DNA of 64,000 bases from Bombus terrestris (GCF_910591885.1 NC_063277.1:434001-498000), one strand, 5' to 3'; counted from the first letter of the stretch, positions 39,580 to 52,362 are shown. The notes: a model not told the origin generated them from the letters alone. Program-made: numbers and translations.

Positions 39580-40867
39580 TTTTGAACCACATATTTTGCT
39601 ATATCAGGAATTATAACGAAGGAGCAGAGAGAATCCTCAGAGTTACTTTGGCTTTGATACCAACCAGATATAAAGAAATCACGAAATCTATTTAACTCTT
39701 ACTTATTTTGATAAAAGTTCTCATCCTTATCTCGCATACTCGGAAGTTTAATACTTCATTATTTGCGTTTGTCTCTTCGTGCAGACTTTTGTAAATTGTG
39801 GCGATGCCGCACTGTCGAAAAGACGCACGAGTCACTTTCGCGGCGGTTAATCCTAAATCTGTGGGAAACCTGTTTAAGGTACGTGGGCGCCAAGAAAAGC
39901 GTCGTTTTCGTTCGCCTAAGAAAAGAGGAAAACCGTATGGAGAACCCGTTGGACGGACGTAGAAAGTGATCATGTGTAAAGAATTAGCAAAATATAGCGT
40001 ATATATGTACATAATCACAAAGCCGTTACTTAAAAGCCATTCTTCGTCTTTCTAACTCCTAAATTGCGCATAAAGTATATTTGTAGCAATTAGCGACCGA
40101 TAATTAATTCTTCTCCCGCGAAAGACTGAAGAAGCTTCTTTACCAACACGCAACCCAGCCCGCATTCCCGCTAGAATCGCTATAAAATTGGGACAGATCG
40201 TGCCATCTAAGAAGCAACTAGAATATTATTAACCGGCACGAACGGAACAAACTTCTCAGTATATTTACATATGTACATGTATAGATATATATGTATATTA
40301 AAATATGTATATTGTTTCGAATTTACAAGTGCCCAAGTAATTATTAATTATTTGTGCGTATAAATGAATATAATATCTCAATCCTTTGACTGCTTAAAAT
40401 TCTTGTATATCTTAATTGCTAATGGAAAGATTTACTGAAAATCGAAAATTCAGTAGTGACCTTTATACCTCTATTAACATAATGTTAACCTTTGCCTGTA
40501 ATGAAAACCAGTCAGTTATATATTTTTTCAAAAATGTTTTTAAAGTGAATTTGCGAAACATCGCAATAATAGTTTCACGTTAATTTAATTTACAGCACAT
40601 ATTTTTGTGCTTTGGAACAAAGATATCCGTCAGTTAGATATTCTTACTAATATTTATGTTGAATGACAATATATGTACGTGTTTGAAATGTTAAAAACTC
40701 AATTATTTCGCTGCCATAAACATCTTTCCTATACTCGCTTTTAGTGTGTTATCATATTGCTCCTGACATTGACAGTTATGTTACTTCGAAAATGTTTTTT
40801 TGCCAGATTGTTCAATATATTCCGACTATAGATTAATTATATTCTATTGTGGATATTATCGTGAAAT
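39580..40867. other. Intergenic, upstream of EI24
   Basis: The left 400 bp is GC-richer than its surroundings and includes a good plus-strand donor (TTTAAG|GTACGTGG at 39877). The rest is AT-rich and should include the EI24 promoter. No gene is recognised. Confidence 0.5.
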
Positions 40868-42422
40868 ATGGATAACGTGACAGTGAGTAATGAATTTTAT
40901 TTCCAATAAAAGCACATGTGTTTCTAAACCTTTATATATTATTATTTATCTTTTTTCTTTTTTAATTCTGTTTATATCTAAATTTATATATTTTATACAT
41001 TTTTGTTTTATATGTTTTTGATAATACAAGCTTTGTATCCATATATACATGTATTACGCACTTGTATATTTAAGAATTAATAATTTTATACTGAAATGAT
41101 GTTTGATGATATTTATGTAATAACATATTGATATATATTGTGTTATAATTCTAGGGAATAATACGTGCCATATATCGAGGATTTGTAGATAGCTTAAGGG
41201 GAGCTATTGTTTTATTTTATATGGACAAACGTATTAATGAAAAATTACTTAAACAACCATCTTCTAAAGAAATTCAAAGAAAAGACATAGTTGTTGCAAC
41301 TCCTCCCCAAAAACATTTCAATCAGTTAAGGTATAGTTTAATTAGAAAGTTATGCAAATCATACACATATACTTCAATTATAAAATACTAATTTTATGTT
41401 ATATATGATATGTTTTCAGAGAATCAAAAGTGTTGAAACGAACAATTCAGTGTTGTGCTTTAAATGGTGGTGTATTTTGGGCTAGTATATTAATCTTTGA
41501 ATGTGGTTTACTCCCATTTCTTAAGTACTTATTGACCATTATATTTGGTCATTCACCGGGTATGGGTATGACTGTATGGTCTTGGATGAAACCATTCCTG
41601 TCATTAACTTTTGGCACTGTATGGGTACTACCACTATTTGTGCTCAGTAGGATAGTCAACAGTTTATGGTTTCAGGTATGAATTATTTGATCTCAGAATG
41701 AGAAGCTTTGGCCAGTAACCACTGAAGGTTAATATCACATGCTATATATTTGTAAATCATGTAGGACATAGCAGACAGCGCTTATAGGTATAGACAAGGG
41801 AGGCCATTACTTTTATCCAGTGTGAGCAAGCTTGTAGCAGACACGCTTTTCAGTATATTGGTTCAAGCATTATTTTTGGGTCAAGGAATGTTAGTATCTA
41901 GGATTCCGTTACCTCCTATAGGTGATATCCTTGCCCTTATACACATGTGCCTTTTATATGCTCTCTATGCTTTTGAATACAAATGGTTTAATATGGGTTG
42001 GGAGTTACATAGACGATTGAGTTTTATCGAGAGTAATTGGCCATATTTCGTGGGTTTTGGTCTGCCATTAGCAGTACTTACCCAACTGCCCAGTTCGTAT
42101 GTAATAAGGTAATCAATCGTTTAAAATGTTTTGTCTTGCTTTTTATCTGGGAACTTTTAATGATTAAACTATCATTTATTTTAGTGGCTGTGTATTTTCT
42201 ATACTATTCCCATTATTTATTGTAAGTGGAAATGAAGCAGTACCTGTGACTGGTGTCTGGTACATATTTTAATGTTATTAAAGCATGTATATACATATAA
42301 TAATTCATTTCATAATTTTAATTCTTTGTTTTAGTGATTGTCCATTAAAACTATTTTCGCCTGTAATTGCTATTGCAAATACACTTTTCAATAAAACGAT
42401 TGGATCCACAAACAGGCGGTGA
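40868..42422 (+). CDS. EI24: EI24 (etoposide-induced 2.4) homologue, 317 aa
   Basis: EI24 is a p53-induced multipass ER membrane protein needed for autophagy and linked to growth suppression. Exons: 40868-40882, 41155-41330, 41420-41675, 41765-42108, 42185-42259 and 42335-42422, 318 codons including TGA, close to the vertebrate 340. The five-codon first exon (MDNVT, donor GTGAGT) is small but in frame. Recognisable blocks are IIRAIYRGFVDSLRGAIVLF, VLKRTIQCCALNGGVFW, WVLPLFVLSRIVNSLWFQDI, ADSAYRYRQGRP, YALYAFEYKWFNMGWELHRR and FIESNWPYFVGFGLPLA. At least four or five hydrophobic segments are visible (around residues 75-95, 125-145, 165-190, 195-215 and 240-275). The C-terminus SPVIAIANTLFNKTI is also typical. 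It converges on TBRG1. Confidence 0.93.
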
Positions 42423-42467
42423 CAGAAAAAGATATAACAAATTTCTGTGGGATAATAAATATGTAGC

Positions 42468-42473
42468 AATAAA
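42468..42473 (+). terminator. Poly(A) signal for EI24
   Basis: AATAAA 46 bp after the EI24 stop, preceded by a second AATAAA-like hexamer (ATAATAAAT, 42453-42461). A short 3' UTR is inferred. Confidence 0.55.
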
Positions 42474-43647
42474 TTGTATCTTTTCAAGTTTTCATATAAG
42501 TTTTATTATTTTTTATAAGGTATATGCTTAATTAATTTTTTTCTGTTAACTCCTATGTTGTCTGTGGGATTGTGAATGAGGTTTACATTTTCTTAATTTT
42601 CTATAACAATGTAAAGAAAATTAAGGATATGACCTATGTACTAATAGCGTTATTTGTAAATAGAAATACATTTATAAACTATGTATGTAAATATGCAGGA
42701 ACAAATTGTAGTAAGGAGTCTTTGTAAATGCATTATATTGAGTAAAATGTTCAAGACATACGTTAATAGTAAAGAATTTATAAACTTGGTAACATTTAAA
42801 AAGTCATTATAGATGTTCCTTATTGTATTGCAAAGGATAAAAGTAACTTGCAATTTTATACATTTTTATTATTATTATTATTATTAAATGAAAAAAAATA
42901 TAATATGCTTGGGTAAAATAATTGTATAAAATTTGTAATACTGTTTATAAGTTACATAACTGGAAAAATATAAATACAGTTGCTCACATATTTGTATAAC
43001 AAAAAATAATTTTTTTGTTAAACATTGATCGATATATATATATATAGTTATTCATTCATTCTTTATTCAAATTTGTGGAGATATGTTGCTTTATACAATA
43101 CACAAACCTTGACAGATAATATTACATTAATTTGTTTCTATATTACTATTTCTAATTCTTAAATCACAAAGTACGTAATAATATTATTAATTTAAAATTA
43201 ATTATAATTGTAAAATATTTAAAATTAAAATTAAAGTTGATTTATTTAATCACATTCGTAAAATAACAAAAATTATTTTTGCGACAAAATCTGTTTACAT
43301 TGACATGCAATTGAATTTGTTTAAAATAACATAGTTTTATAATAATACAATGTAATCAAAATTATAATATATCCAGTAAATATTTACAAGATAATATTCT
43401 GCAAATAACTTAAATTATTTATTGTAATTTTATTTATATATTATTTTAATAAGGTGAAAGTAAATTGTTTTATATACTATATGTAGCATAATAAATAGTA
43501 CAAAATAATTTTTGAAATAAACGTTGCCAATTTTAACAGATTTTCTATCTTTTTTATATAAAAAATTAATATATACATAATTTAAAAATTAATATTCAAT
43601 ACCAATACATAAAGCAAAATGTTATTTTTTCTGAAATTAAAATTTTT

Positions 43648-43653
43648 TTTATT
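43648..43653 (-). terminator. Candidate poly(A) signal for TBRG1
   Basis: AATAAA on the minus strand 13 bp after the TGA at 43667. It would give an unusually short 3' UTR, and other AT-rich signals further on are possible. Confidence 0.35.
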
Positions 43654-43666
43654 AACAATACAAAAG

Positions 43667-45079
43667 TCACGAGAGAAGCTCTTGAAGAGCTAAAAGATCA
43701 CTATCAGACGGTTCTTCTTTAATTCTGTACGAATTTGCTAAAGCATAATGCCTATGTAAAGCAGCAAATCCAAGTCCTGGATCTGTTTCTTCTTCCATTA
43801 CTGGACTTGTTCCTCTTTCCATTGGTTGATTCTTGCTTACCTAATATTTGATTATAATTTCATTTATACACAGTTTTAATTATATGTAAATAAAATATTT
43901 AATTACATACTTCGAAACGTTGTTGTTTATACATAGCCAATTTACGAGTTCCAGGTGTGCTTTGTATAAGATTTTGTATAGTAGGATGTGAAATTCCAAA
44001 AAAATCAGCACCTTTTGGTGCTATTGTACGAAGTGCAAGAGAAATTGCCATTAATAATTTGGAATGACACTCATCAGGAGTAGAGCCAACCAGAGGCTGA
44101 TCTAGATCATTATCGGATACAATTTCAAATCTGCAAGTAATCCTAAACATTGTATATTTACATACATAAAATTATATTGATTATCAGTGTCACTATATAC
44201 CTTGGTTTTGGTCCACCATCTAATATCTTACATGTATATAAACTTTTTGTTCTTACATCCCTTAAATTAGCATATACCCTAGTACTGCAGTAACCTACTG
44301 GATAAATGAGATCCTCTGTATGATAAGCCATTCTGTCCGATACTACTTCTCCAAGGGAGTAGACAGTAAGATCACCTAAAGAAATAGGAAATATAGGTCT
44401 CCCATGGACATCCAATGGTATTAATTGGACTACTTTCCTCGCAGTTTTATTGTAACGTTTAGCCTTATTTTTTGTTTCTAAAACAAATAAAAGTTTTATA
44501 TTACTTATTTTGTTGAGTTGCTATACACACAATGTCTCAATCACTTGGAATTATATTACATTACACTTGGTGTAACTGAATTTAGAATACTTTCATACCT
44601 GAGCCATCGGTCGAAGCTCTTTTCTTTGCAGTTTTTTTAGGAGTAGAGCATTCTGAATTAAACGAACTAGGATTAATACTGTTTGATTGAGATCGAGCTA
44701 TCATAGTAGAAGGATCTATATCTCCTTGTTGTTGACATAATTTACGTAAAAGAAACAGTCTCTCTTCTTTCACAAGCATAAGATTTTCTTGCATTTGTGC
44801 AACTTGATCACATAATGCTGCATTTTCCTGTAATTATACATTTATACTTCAAAACTTCTGTAGTAACCAAATTTTGTTATTGTTCTCTTTTACTCATATT
44901 TTGTTTAAAACAATAATATATCATCGCGAAAGAAATATTATCATAGTAAATAAGCTTACGAATACTGTATCCTTTATGATCCTTTTTAACCTTCGGTATT
45001 TCTTTTTGTATTTTAAATTTTGCTGTAATTCTGCATTTTTTTTAAATTCATTGTAATAGTTATCATAAGTTTGAGTCAT
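43667..45079 (-). CDS. Tbrg1: TBRG1 (transforming growth factor beta regulator 1) homologue, 339 aa
   Basis: TBRG1/NIAM is a nuclear growth inhibitor with FYRN and FYRC domains, the paired Phe/Tyr-rich modules also found in MLL/trithorax proteins. Five minus-strand exons (44960-45079, 44599-44827, 44201-44477, 43911-44130, 43667-43840) join in frame to 340 codons including TGA. The N-terminus (residues 1-75) is a Lys/Glu/Asn-rich coiled coil (KYKKKYRRLKRIIKD, NAALCDQVAQMQENL). A Ser/Pro-rich, basic nuclear-type linker follows (STPKKTAKKRAS). FYRN lies at about 135-200, with GRPIFPISLGDLTVYSLGEV, DLIYPVGYCSTRVY and SLYTCKILDGG. FYRC follows at about 209-275 (FEIVSDND, STPDECHSKLLMAI, FFGISHPTIQNLIQ). 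The C-terminus is acidic (IKEEPSDSDLLALQELLS). Length is somewhat under the human 411. Call safe. Confidence 0.93.
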
Positions 45080-45280
45080 TGTGAATTCATTACATTAGAC
45101 ACAAAATATCGGAAGAGGTTATGATGGAGTGATGTTTGTGATTATTTTTTATCGCATATATATTAGTTTACGTCTATAACTAAGATAATGCAAAAGTTAG
45201 TATAGTAAGTACATATAGAAATGAGTAGGAAGACCGCCGATGTAACGTTTAAAAAGTCAGCGAAAATATGCGCAGTAAAG

Positions 45281-45968
45281 GGCCTCTAGCGGTCAACAGT
45301 CGCACTATATACACATTTCTTCCCAGCTGCTCTTGGTGAAAGTACTATACGACAAAATGGGAAATGTGCATCTATACCGGTGATTAATGAAGGGTAAGAG
45401 CGAAAAAAACGTAAAAGTTTCTTCAAAGTGAAGAAAAGATGAAATATTAGAAATAAGTTCATTTTTTCTTATTGATTACAGAAGCAACAATCTGAATACC
45501 ACAAGCTACCGACAACAATGAACATCAACAGCAGCAGCGATATTCTCAGAAATGATTGACATGAGAACACAATAAAAAATAACATCATTTCTTGTAAAAT
45601 AATTATATAAAATGTATTTAGAAAGAGTTCCTACAAATCAGATTGTAATTTTGTAATTTTACAATAATTTTATTCTGTCGTTTGATCGATAGAACTAAAA
45701 TAACTCTTCTCATATGGCAATTGGAAATGACGATCAAAAGTTGTATTCATGGTGCGCGACGCGGTGGTGTGACGCAGCGTTTTACCGATCATTTTCGAAT
45801 CTTCACTCGTCAATACATAACTTTAAACGTTTGCTTTCAGTCAACTTCGTACGGTACTGTACGAACTCAGATTTCTCATCTTGCTGTGTATACGCATATT
45901 TCTCCCGCTAAACCAAAGCACCAGAGAAGGAAATGTGCATATAGTTCGATCCTTTGACCGCTAGGGGG
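45281..45968. mobile_element. Pair of inverted repeats about 570 bp apart (possible MITE)
   Basis: CTAGCGGTCAA, then CACTATATACACATTTC, then CTTGG at 45285-45335 matches the reverse complement of 45913-45966 over about 50 bp (CTAGCGGTCAA, AACTATATGCACATTTCC, CTTTGG). A third partial copy (GGGAAATGTGCATCTATA) lies at 45359-45376. It begins about 200 bp upstream of the TBRG1 start codon. Target duplications are not clear. Confidence 0.5.
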
Positions 45969-45970
45969 TG
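45958..45970 (+). promoter_or_regulatory. CTCF-like motif
   Basis: CCGCTAGGGGGTG resembles the CTCF core CCnnnAGGGGGCG. It lies within the right arm of the inverted repeat at 45.9 kb, so repeat origin is an alternative explanation. Confidence 0.25.
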
Positions 45971-47265
45971 ATAATTCGTGGAGTATATTTTTGGCTGAAT
46001 TCGTAATTTCCCTATTCATCTTTGGTACTTACGTAATTTGGAAAATTTATAACATGAAGTATTAAATGTAATAATAATACAATAGTATACTTTCATTTAT
46101 TTAAAATGTGTTAGCAAAAATAATTTTGTATATTAAATTATACAAACAGTTTTTATATTTTTATATTTACCAGAGAGGAAATGAGAGAGCTCACGTCCAT
46201 TGTTCTAGTTGTTCTACACTACAGATGCTGCACCACGCGGCCAAGCACTGAAGTTCCACGCTAAATATACAAGAAACTATTTAGTTTTTCCACAAACGTT
46301 CTATACCCGCTGTGATTCTACGTTTTAAGAGTCTATTTCATTATACGGTTCTATGGAAAACTATTATATTTGATATAGACGAATATGAGAATAACAAAAT
46401 CGCACAATAATTAAACTTAATTGTCTTAGAAAGAGAAATTAATTGTTTATTCTTTTTAGAGAAAAAAAGAGAACCTTTCCTTTAAAACCATAATGGATCA
46501 ATAGAATGGTCAGTAGAATTTTAGTGTATTCTTCATACTCCAATAACTTTGTAGCATTAACATTAAATTTACTTTCCTAGCGATAGTGATTTACTTTCCT
46601 TGTTTCTGTTATAATGAAACTTGAATTTCATTTTAATATTAATTTCAGTAATTGATAGGCTGCGAATAATATTTCTGACGTGATGTATGTTTTTTTGCAT
46701 GCGTATTCGTTTACAGAAACGGTAAAAACAAAAGAACAAGTTATCTGCAGACAAGATTTGATGCCATGACTAATTTGTTCATTAGGATATTTATCTGTAA
46801 GACAATTATCTGTACGAGCAAGTTTAGGGTAGTCGTGTTTACAGCACGTTCTGATGATTTAAAAATGCCGAACTTGCGTAGTTTCGCTTCGACGTTCGTC
46901 TATATTGACGATTGTACAAAGAATGCCCAAATATGCTAAGCGTCGCACTTGCAAAACGTTGAGGATCATTAGCCTACGACGCCGCACGGCGGGAGGCTTA
47001 ATTTATAGCATCGAGTGCGAACGCTTCCTTTTCCTACAGCCAAGGGTGACGAAGGCTAAAGGAACTTCCTCTACTATAAACTATAGGTCTTTATTTGCAC
47101 GATGGCGCAGTAACTGCGGTATGGGGGTAGCCTCAATCGGTTGGTAAATGTCGGTAACGGAATCCGTCCGTGACTTGTTATACGGCTGCGTATGGTTCTT
47201 TGCCAACAAGCCTTGATAGTTCATTCGGCTCCCTTCTTCTTGTAAGTGTATTCTATGATCGTGAT
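45969..47265. other. Non-coding, becoming GC-richer to the right
   Basis: AT-rich until about 46780, then GC-richer from about 46840. The GC-richer part includes GACGCCGCACGGCGGG, a TTTATAGCATCG stretch and an ACTATAAACTATAGG palindromic patch. No coding homology is recognised; a degenerate LTR-type remnant is possible but unproven. Confidence 0.4.
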
Positions 47266-47565
47266 CCATTTTCGTTCCAGCTACAACCGCATTTCGTTCT
47301 AAACTGATAACCGGGATCAGTAGTGTTCTTCCTTGGTTAAGTTCCAGGATGGACCGTACCCGTCTTGTACAACCAAACGCCTTGGCTGGTTGCGTCCCAG
47401 AACGGACTGCGTCCGTCCTACAACCGGCGCAGCACTCTTCCTCGTTGCGCTCCGAGATAAGTTGCGCCCGTCTTCCATAAGCGGGAGCACACTAACGTTT
47501 TTCCCGGTGCGTCTCAACCGAGGGACTGTGTTCGCCCTACAACCGGGTACAACAATCATACTCTG
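47266..47565. repeat. Degenerate tandem repeat, about five units of 52-66 bp
   Basis: Units start near 47266, 47333, 47385, 47441 and 47504. Shared pieces recur in the same order: GTTGCGTCCCAG-like, GGACTGCGTCCGTCC-like, TACAACCGG-like, then GCAGCACTCTTCC-like. The units are GC-rich and substantially diverged. Open frames on both strands here carry the periodicity and are not convincing genes. Confidence 0.65.
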
Positions 47566-48520
47566 TGTTTCTGGAGCGGTCTTCCTTTTCCAAGGTTGCG
47601 GCTCAATTCGATGTATTCGTGATCTCTAAGTCTAATCCAGGAGCGATTACTCCACGACCACGCTGTCCTCTCGTTAATTTTTTGTATACAGAAAGAAATA
47701 GATATACATACATAGATATTCATACGATTCCCATTTCCGTATTGTTTTGATAGTCTTCTGGAGGCTATCAATTCTTGTAAGAGAAAATTTCTATTCCGAG
47801 TCATCGTGATCGTCGTATTGATCATTGTGGTCGCGATCCCGGCTTGCCCCGAGCAACAGCGGCTATCGACTGGAATCGTCTTACTACTTCTTGCCCCTTC
47901 TCTACATCATCGTATTTCTTGTATTTCTATATCTTGTATTTTTGAAGTAGCTTTCGACCAGTTTCGATTCGTTAATCAACTGCGTCAACACCAGCTGCTC
48001 TACCATATATAACCAGGCATTTTCTCATCCTTATTACCTGTGCGTACTGTTCCTTTTGGATCTTTCCGTCTTCCGGAGCGAGTTTCGCAATATTCTTCCG
48101 CAGTGAAGCCCGATCCGATCTACTTCCTCCTCATTTAAGAATCTAGAATTCAATTTGGAATTCGACTCTCAGCCACGGTTAGTCCCCGAAGCCTATCAAC
48201 GCTTGCTTTGGCGTGGTGGTGACGACGACATCCCCTGTTGTGCATCGTTCATTTTTATCTATGATGGTGGTGGTGAGAGCGTTAACGATTGTCTTATTGT
48301 ACTATTGGTACGGTCCGTTCGCCCCTGGGTTAATCGTTGGCTGACGTCCCAAATTACAGGCTCTCCAAACTGTAAAACTCGTTCCTCGACCACTAATTAT
48401 CCCAATTATCTCTTTCTGAGGTAAACCCTGAGGAAACTAAGTTTAATTATTGTGCGATTTTGTTACTCTCGTGTTTGCCTATATCGAACAGAATAGTTTT
48501 CCTTAGAACCGTACAATGAA

Positions 48521-48652
48521 ATAGGCTCTTGGAACTACAGCGTGTATACCTCGTTTATGGTGGAACTAAATAGGTTATTTGTATATGCTAACGTGGAACC
48601 AAACAGAGCAGATCCCTAATTTTATAGGTTCTTGTACATGCTAGCGTGGTAT
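48521..48652. repeat. Three degenerate direct repeats at about 50 bp spacing
   Basis: ATAGGCTCTTG (48521), ATAGGTTATTTGTATATGCT (48570) and ATAGGTTCTTGTACATGCT (48623), each followed by AGCGTG or AACGTGG. It may be a continuation of the repeat-rich block to its left. Confidence 0.55.
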
Positions 48653-50903
48653 AGCTTCAGTATTTCTTCGTTAGAGGCAGCACTAGTCCGGAAACAAGCG
48701 GAATTATAAGCGCGAGCGCTCTCATTTTCTTTCTGTATTTATATACATATATCATTAAAAAACTACTGAACTTCCAAAACTCTTTAAATTCCATGTTTAA
48801 ATATGATTTTTCTTTTTACCAATATTATTATCGCCAATATCGCATTTAATTGTTAGTTTTCTTATCTGTAACTGAATTAAAATTTTATGTTTTTAAACTT
48901 GTAGCTTATTTTTAGCGCGTTAAAGTAATTTTCAAGTAAAATATTATTTTTTATATGTAATATTTTCTGATTAAGAAAATTGAAGAAAGGTATTCCTCAA
49001 AGTTTGGGACCTGTCGTTTAGAAATAAAAAATGTCAAGAGTATTCGTTGAATAAAATTTGTTCGTGCTTCATATAGCAAATCATAATCGAATTTAAGTAC
49101 ATTTTATAAAACGAAATCTTTTACGAAGATTGGTTCTGAGACACGAAAGGGAAGAAAAAGATTTAAAGTTTATTTCGAAAATACGATTTATTAACCTGTC
49201 GAACGTAAATTCTGTAACGCGCGCTCGCACGCACAATGTCCTTTCTGTCATGTTCATCTCTAAGTACATTCTCACGCACGCGGTATACAAAATCTATATT
49301 GTTACTATACTTAAACATCATGACGCGTAGCTTATCCATTTAGACGTACACTATCCTAGGGATCGTGTTTTTAAGTTACTATGATGATTACAGTAACTCA
49401 GTCCGTCGAAGAATTTCCTTTATGCAATTATACGCGAATTTGCCGAGAGACACGTGTTTGCGTACATCCAAGTTATCTCCCTCGCTCTCGATTCCTTTTT
49501 TTCCTGTATGTACTCTATTAATCTTTACTCGTGTTAATTCATTACCGATATTCATTAGAAACGATTATCCTTTTTGATAAATTTGCTATACAAATGCATT
49601 TGTTGCTTTTTTGCGCTTTAGAGAGAGAGAACGGGAATCATCGTTTGAAGTAGTTTTAAGATTAAGAAGGAAAGAAATTACGTTCACTTTAATATTTGTC
49701 GCCATATCCTAATTTTTACGTATTTAACTCTAATTACTCTTATTTTATACTGTATTACATCGTATTATTTGAAAATTGAGTCAAATTTTAAACAAAATTA
49801 AAGTATTAATTCCGATAAAAGGAAAAAGCGATAACTTCATATTTTTTATACCTTTCTCTATTACGTTAGGGTACCTACTATATTTTTCAAAATGTGAAAC
49901 GAAATATAAAATCTAATTTCGATGATTCCCAATCAATAGAATCAACGAACTCATTCTTAATCGCACCTGTAGTCTCCTTTACTGATTACAGCATCAAACG
50001 ACTACTAACCGACTAACGCGTCAGTTATTACTAATATACGAATCACAGTTGCGATCAACAACTAACTGTTCGTCGATCTTTCTCAAAAAATGTATATTTG
50101 ACAAAAGTTCAAAATACAGTAAGAGTGAGGGAGAAAAAAGTGTGTACTCGACTTCACTCAGGGCACGTAAATAAATATTATACATTAATATAATTGAAGG
50201 CTCAGCGACTCGGCGGTGAAAAGCGGTACAAGTTCAGTTTTCTCAAAACGAGATAAGAACGATACATGGGCATGTATTTATCTGGACAATTTTGTTTCGA
50301 GATATTGTCTTTGCGGAGTAGTATGTATATCATGTAACGTGTTGTAATATTCTTTTCAAATTCAAGATTTCGTCACTTGTACTACTTTCCTTTCGAGTTC
50401 CTCGATTAATTATTTAAACAACTGACACGACTTTCAATTGTATCCCAGAAATTTTCTCCTAATTTCCTATGATACTCGAAATAAATAAAAAAAGGAGAGA
50501 AAAATGAAAACGAATGATTCTGCTTGGAGTTTGGATTTCATTTTTGTCGGCACAGTCCATGCATGGTTTACGTAAGTACAACGGAGATCACTGTATGGAA
50601 CGAATTATAGTCAGATATACATATACATACATACATCTATACGGCAGGGAGCAGTTTTCATTCTTTTCCAGATTTAACTACGTACAAAAAATATCCTTAT
50701 CAGTTACATACGTTTTATGTACACAATGTACCTACGTGTTTCCTCCGATGATTGTAATAGTATAAGTGCGTGTGCGTACTGTACAACCTGTAGCCTATTT
50801 AACATCCAAACGAGAAAGATCACAATTTATGTATGTTTTATCTTTTCTTTTGTTTTTACAGAGACACGATGTCGAGTATAAGATGACACATAGCCTCTTT
50901 ATA
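48653..50903. other. Non-coding region
   Basis: No coding exon, RNA gene or transposon end supported. Open frames of 60-83 codons have no recognisable domains. May belong to the CELF transcript on the minus strand or be intergenic. Confidence 0.45.
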
Positions 50904-51304
50904 CAGAGTGCCGCAAAACGACTTCAATCGAAATAGTATTAGCTTTTGCATGTCTCGAGGGATTTTTAGACTACATTAACGAACTTGTTGTCAGGTTTTC
51001 CAAATTTTCTATAAAATGATATGAAAGTCGTTTTTTTCTTTTAAGCCTAATTCAAAAGTTACACGAAAGACTTTGACGCTAAGTTATAAATATTGTGAGA
51101 AGATTCATATTTGATTTTGACAGTGCGAAGTACTATACAAAATATTTTTATATTATACAAATTGTACAGAGCGCATGAACAGTATAGATAAAATATACGT
51201 AACAAAAGAAAATACGGAAATATAGTAATAAAAAAATAGTAAATTAGTATAATTAGTACTAATCGAATCATTTAATTGCAATCGTTTACTTTTGCGACAC
51301 ACTG
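50904..51304. mobile_element. 401 bp MITE with imperfect terminal inverted repeats, TA duplication
   Basis: Left end CAGAGTGCCGCAAAACGACT and right end, read inward, CAGTGTGTCGCAAAAGTAAACG match at most of the first 16 positions. TA flanks both sides (50902-50903 and 51305-51306). Interior non-coding. Resembles Tc1/mariner-derived hymenopteran repeats. Confidence 0.72.
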
Positions 51305-52362
51305 TATATAGACTTTTAATTTCATTTTATAGATTACGCTTTTCTCTTCCGTCGTTATCTCAATTTACATTAACGAATTATGTGGATCATTCCATCTAAC
51401 TCTCTTCTATCTAACTGAACGATATGACAAAAACGTATATCTTCGACTCTTGTTGTCCATAAACGCCCCTTTGGCCTTCCTATTGGCGTGTTTCGTTCGA
51501 AAATATTGCGACTCTCGCATCTTTTCTTCGATCCCTTTGTACATATTTAGAAGTCTTATTCTCTGTATATATATAATGTCTTTTTATGTATTTTGCGCGT
51601 TCTTCTCATCGATGACAATTTATATTATCGGAAATATTTATTGTATCATTTGAATATATCACTTATATCTCTTCTATTATTAATACTAGGGAAATAAATT
51701 AATTTTAAGCTATCCGTACAGTGCGATTCGAATAAATTTCCACGAATCTAAAATATACATGTATCGTGTATCACTAACTTTTATCGCCGAATGTGAAAAT
51801 CAATTAAAAATATTTTTTCTTATAAAAAATATTATCGTGATTTTGCGTCAATTTTATAAAGGAGTTACACGAGCTAGTTTTAAATTTGAGAGTGATACAA
51901 TAAATATTTCCAGTAGCATATTTCGGAATTACGTAGCTTTAATTATCGTAAACCGATTTCTCTCATCCTCTGTTTGGGTAAACATTACGTAAAGGGTTCA
52001 AAAGGGCGGATATACATTCTCGTCCTAGCAAAGATCGAATTAGTTAGGCCGAACACAATGAACATTCATGAAGATAGTTATCAAAGTTGCTGTTACAGCT
52101 GGATTATGTTTGACTATGTACAAAATTTATACAACGTATAAAAATCGTTCTCGCGTGGCTCGGTGGCTAGCACCGCCGTCATCTTTTCTTTTTCGTTTGA
52201 CGTTCGTTTGCCTCCGTTTCGTTGCGATTAACGTTTTATTAACTGTTCCAGCACGATGGACACATACATTTGAAAAGGCATGAAACCATGAATGCGAGAA
52301 TTTAAAGAAATATATATATATTCGGTAGTTATTGATATTTAATTTTCAAGATATTTTTAGTA

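Larger units (their letters stand above)
42423..43666. other. Convergent 3' flanks of EI24 and TBRG1
   Basis: 1.2 kb of very AT-rich sequence between two stop codons, containing only 3' UTR and intergenic DNA as far as can be seen. A short (TTA)n run lies near 42868-42886. Confidence 0.65.

Noticed and set aside
47317..47629. Open frames on both strands in the tandem repeat block
   Set aside because: Each reads through several repeat units and shows only the repeat period. No conserved protein pattern.
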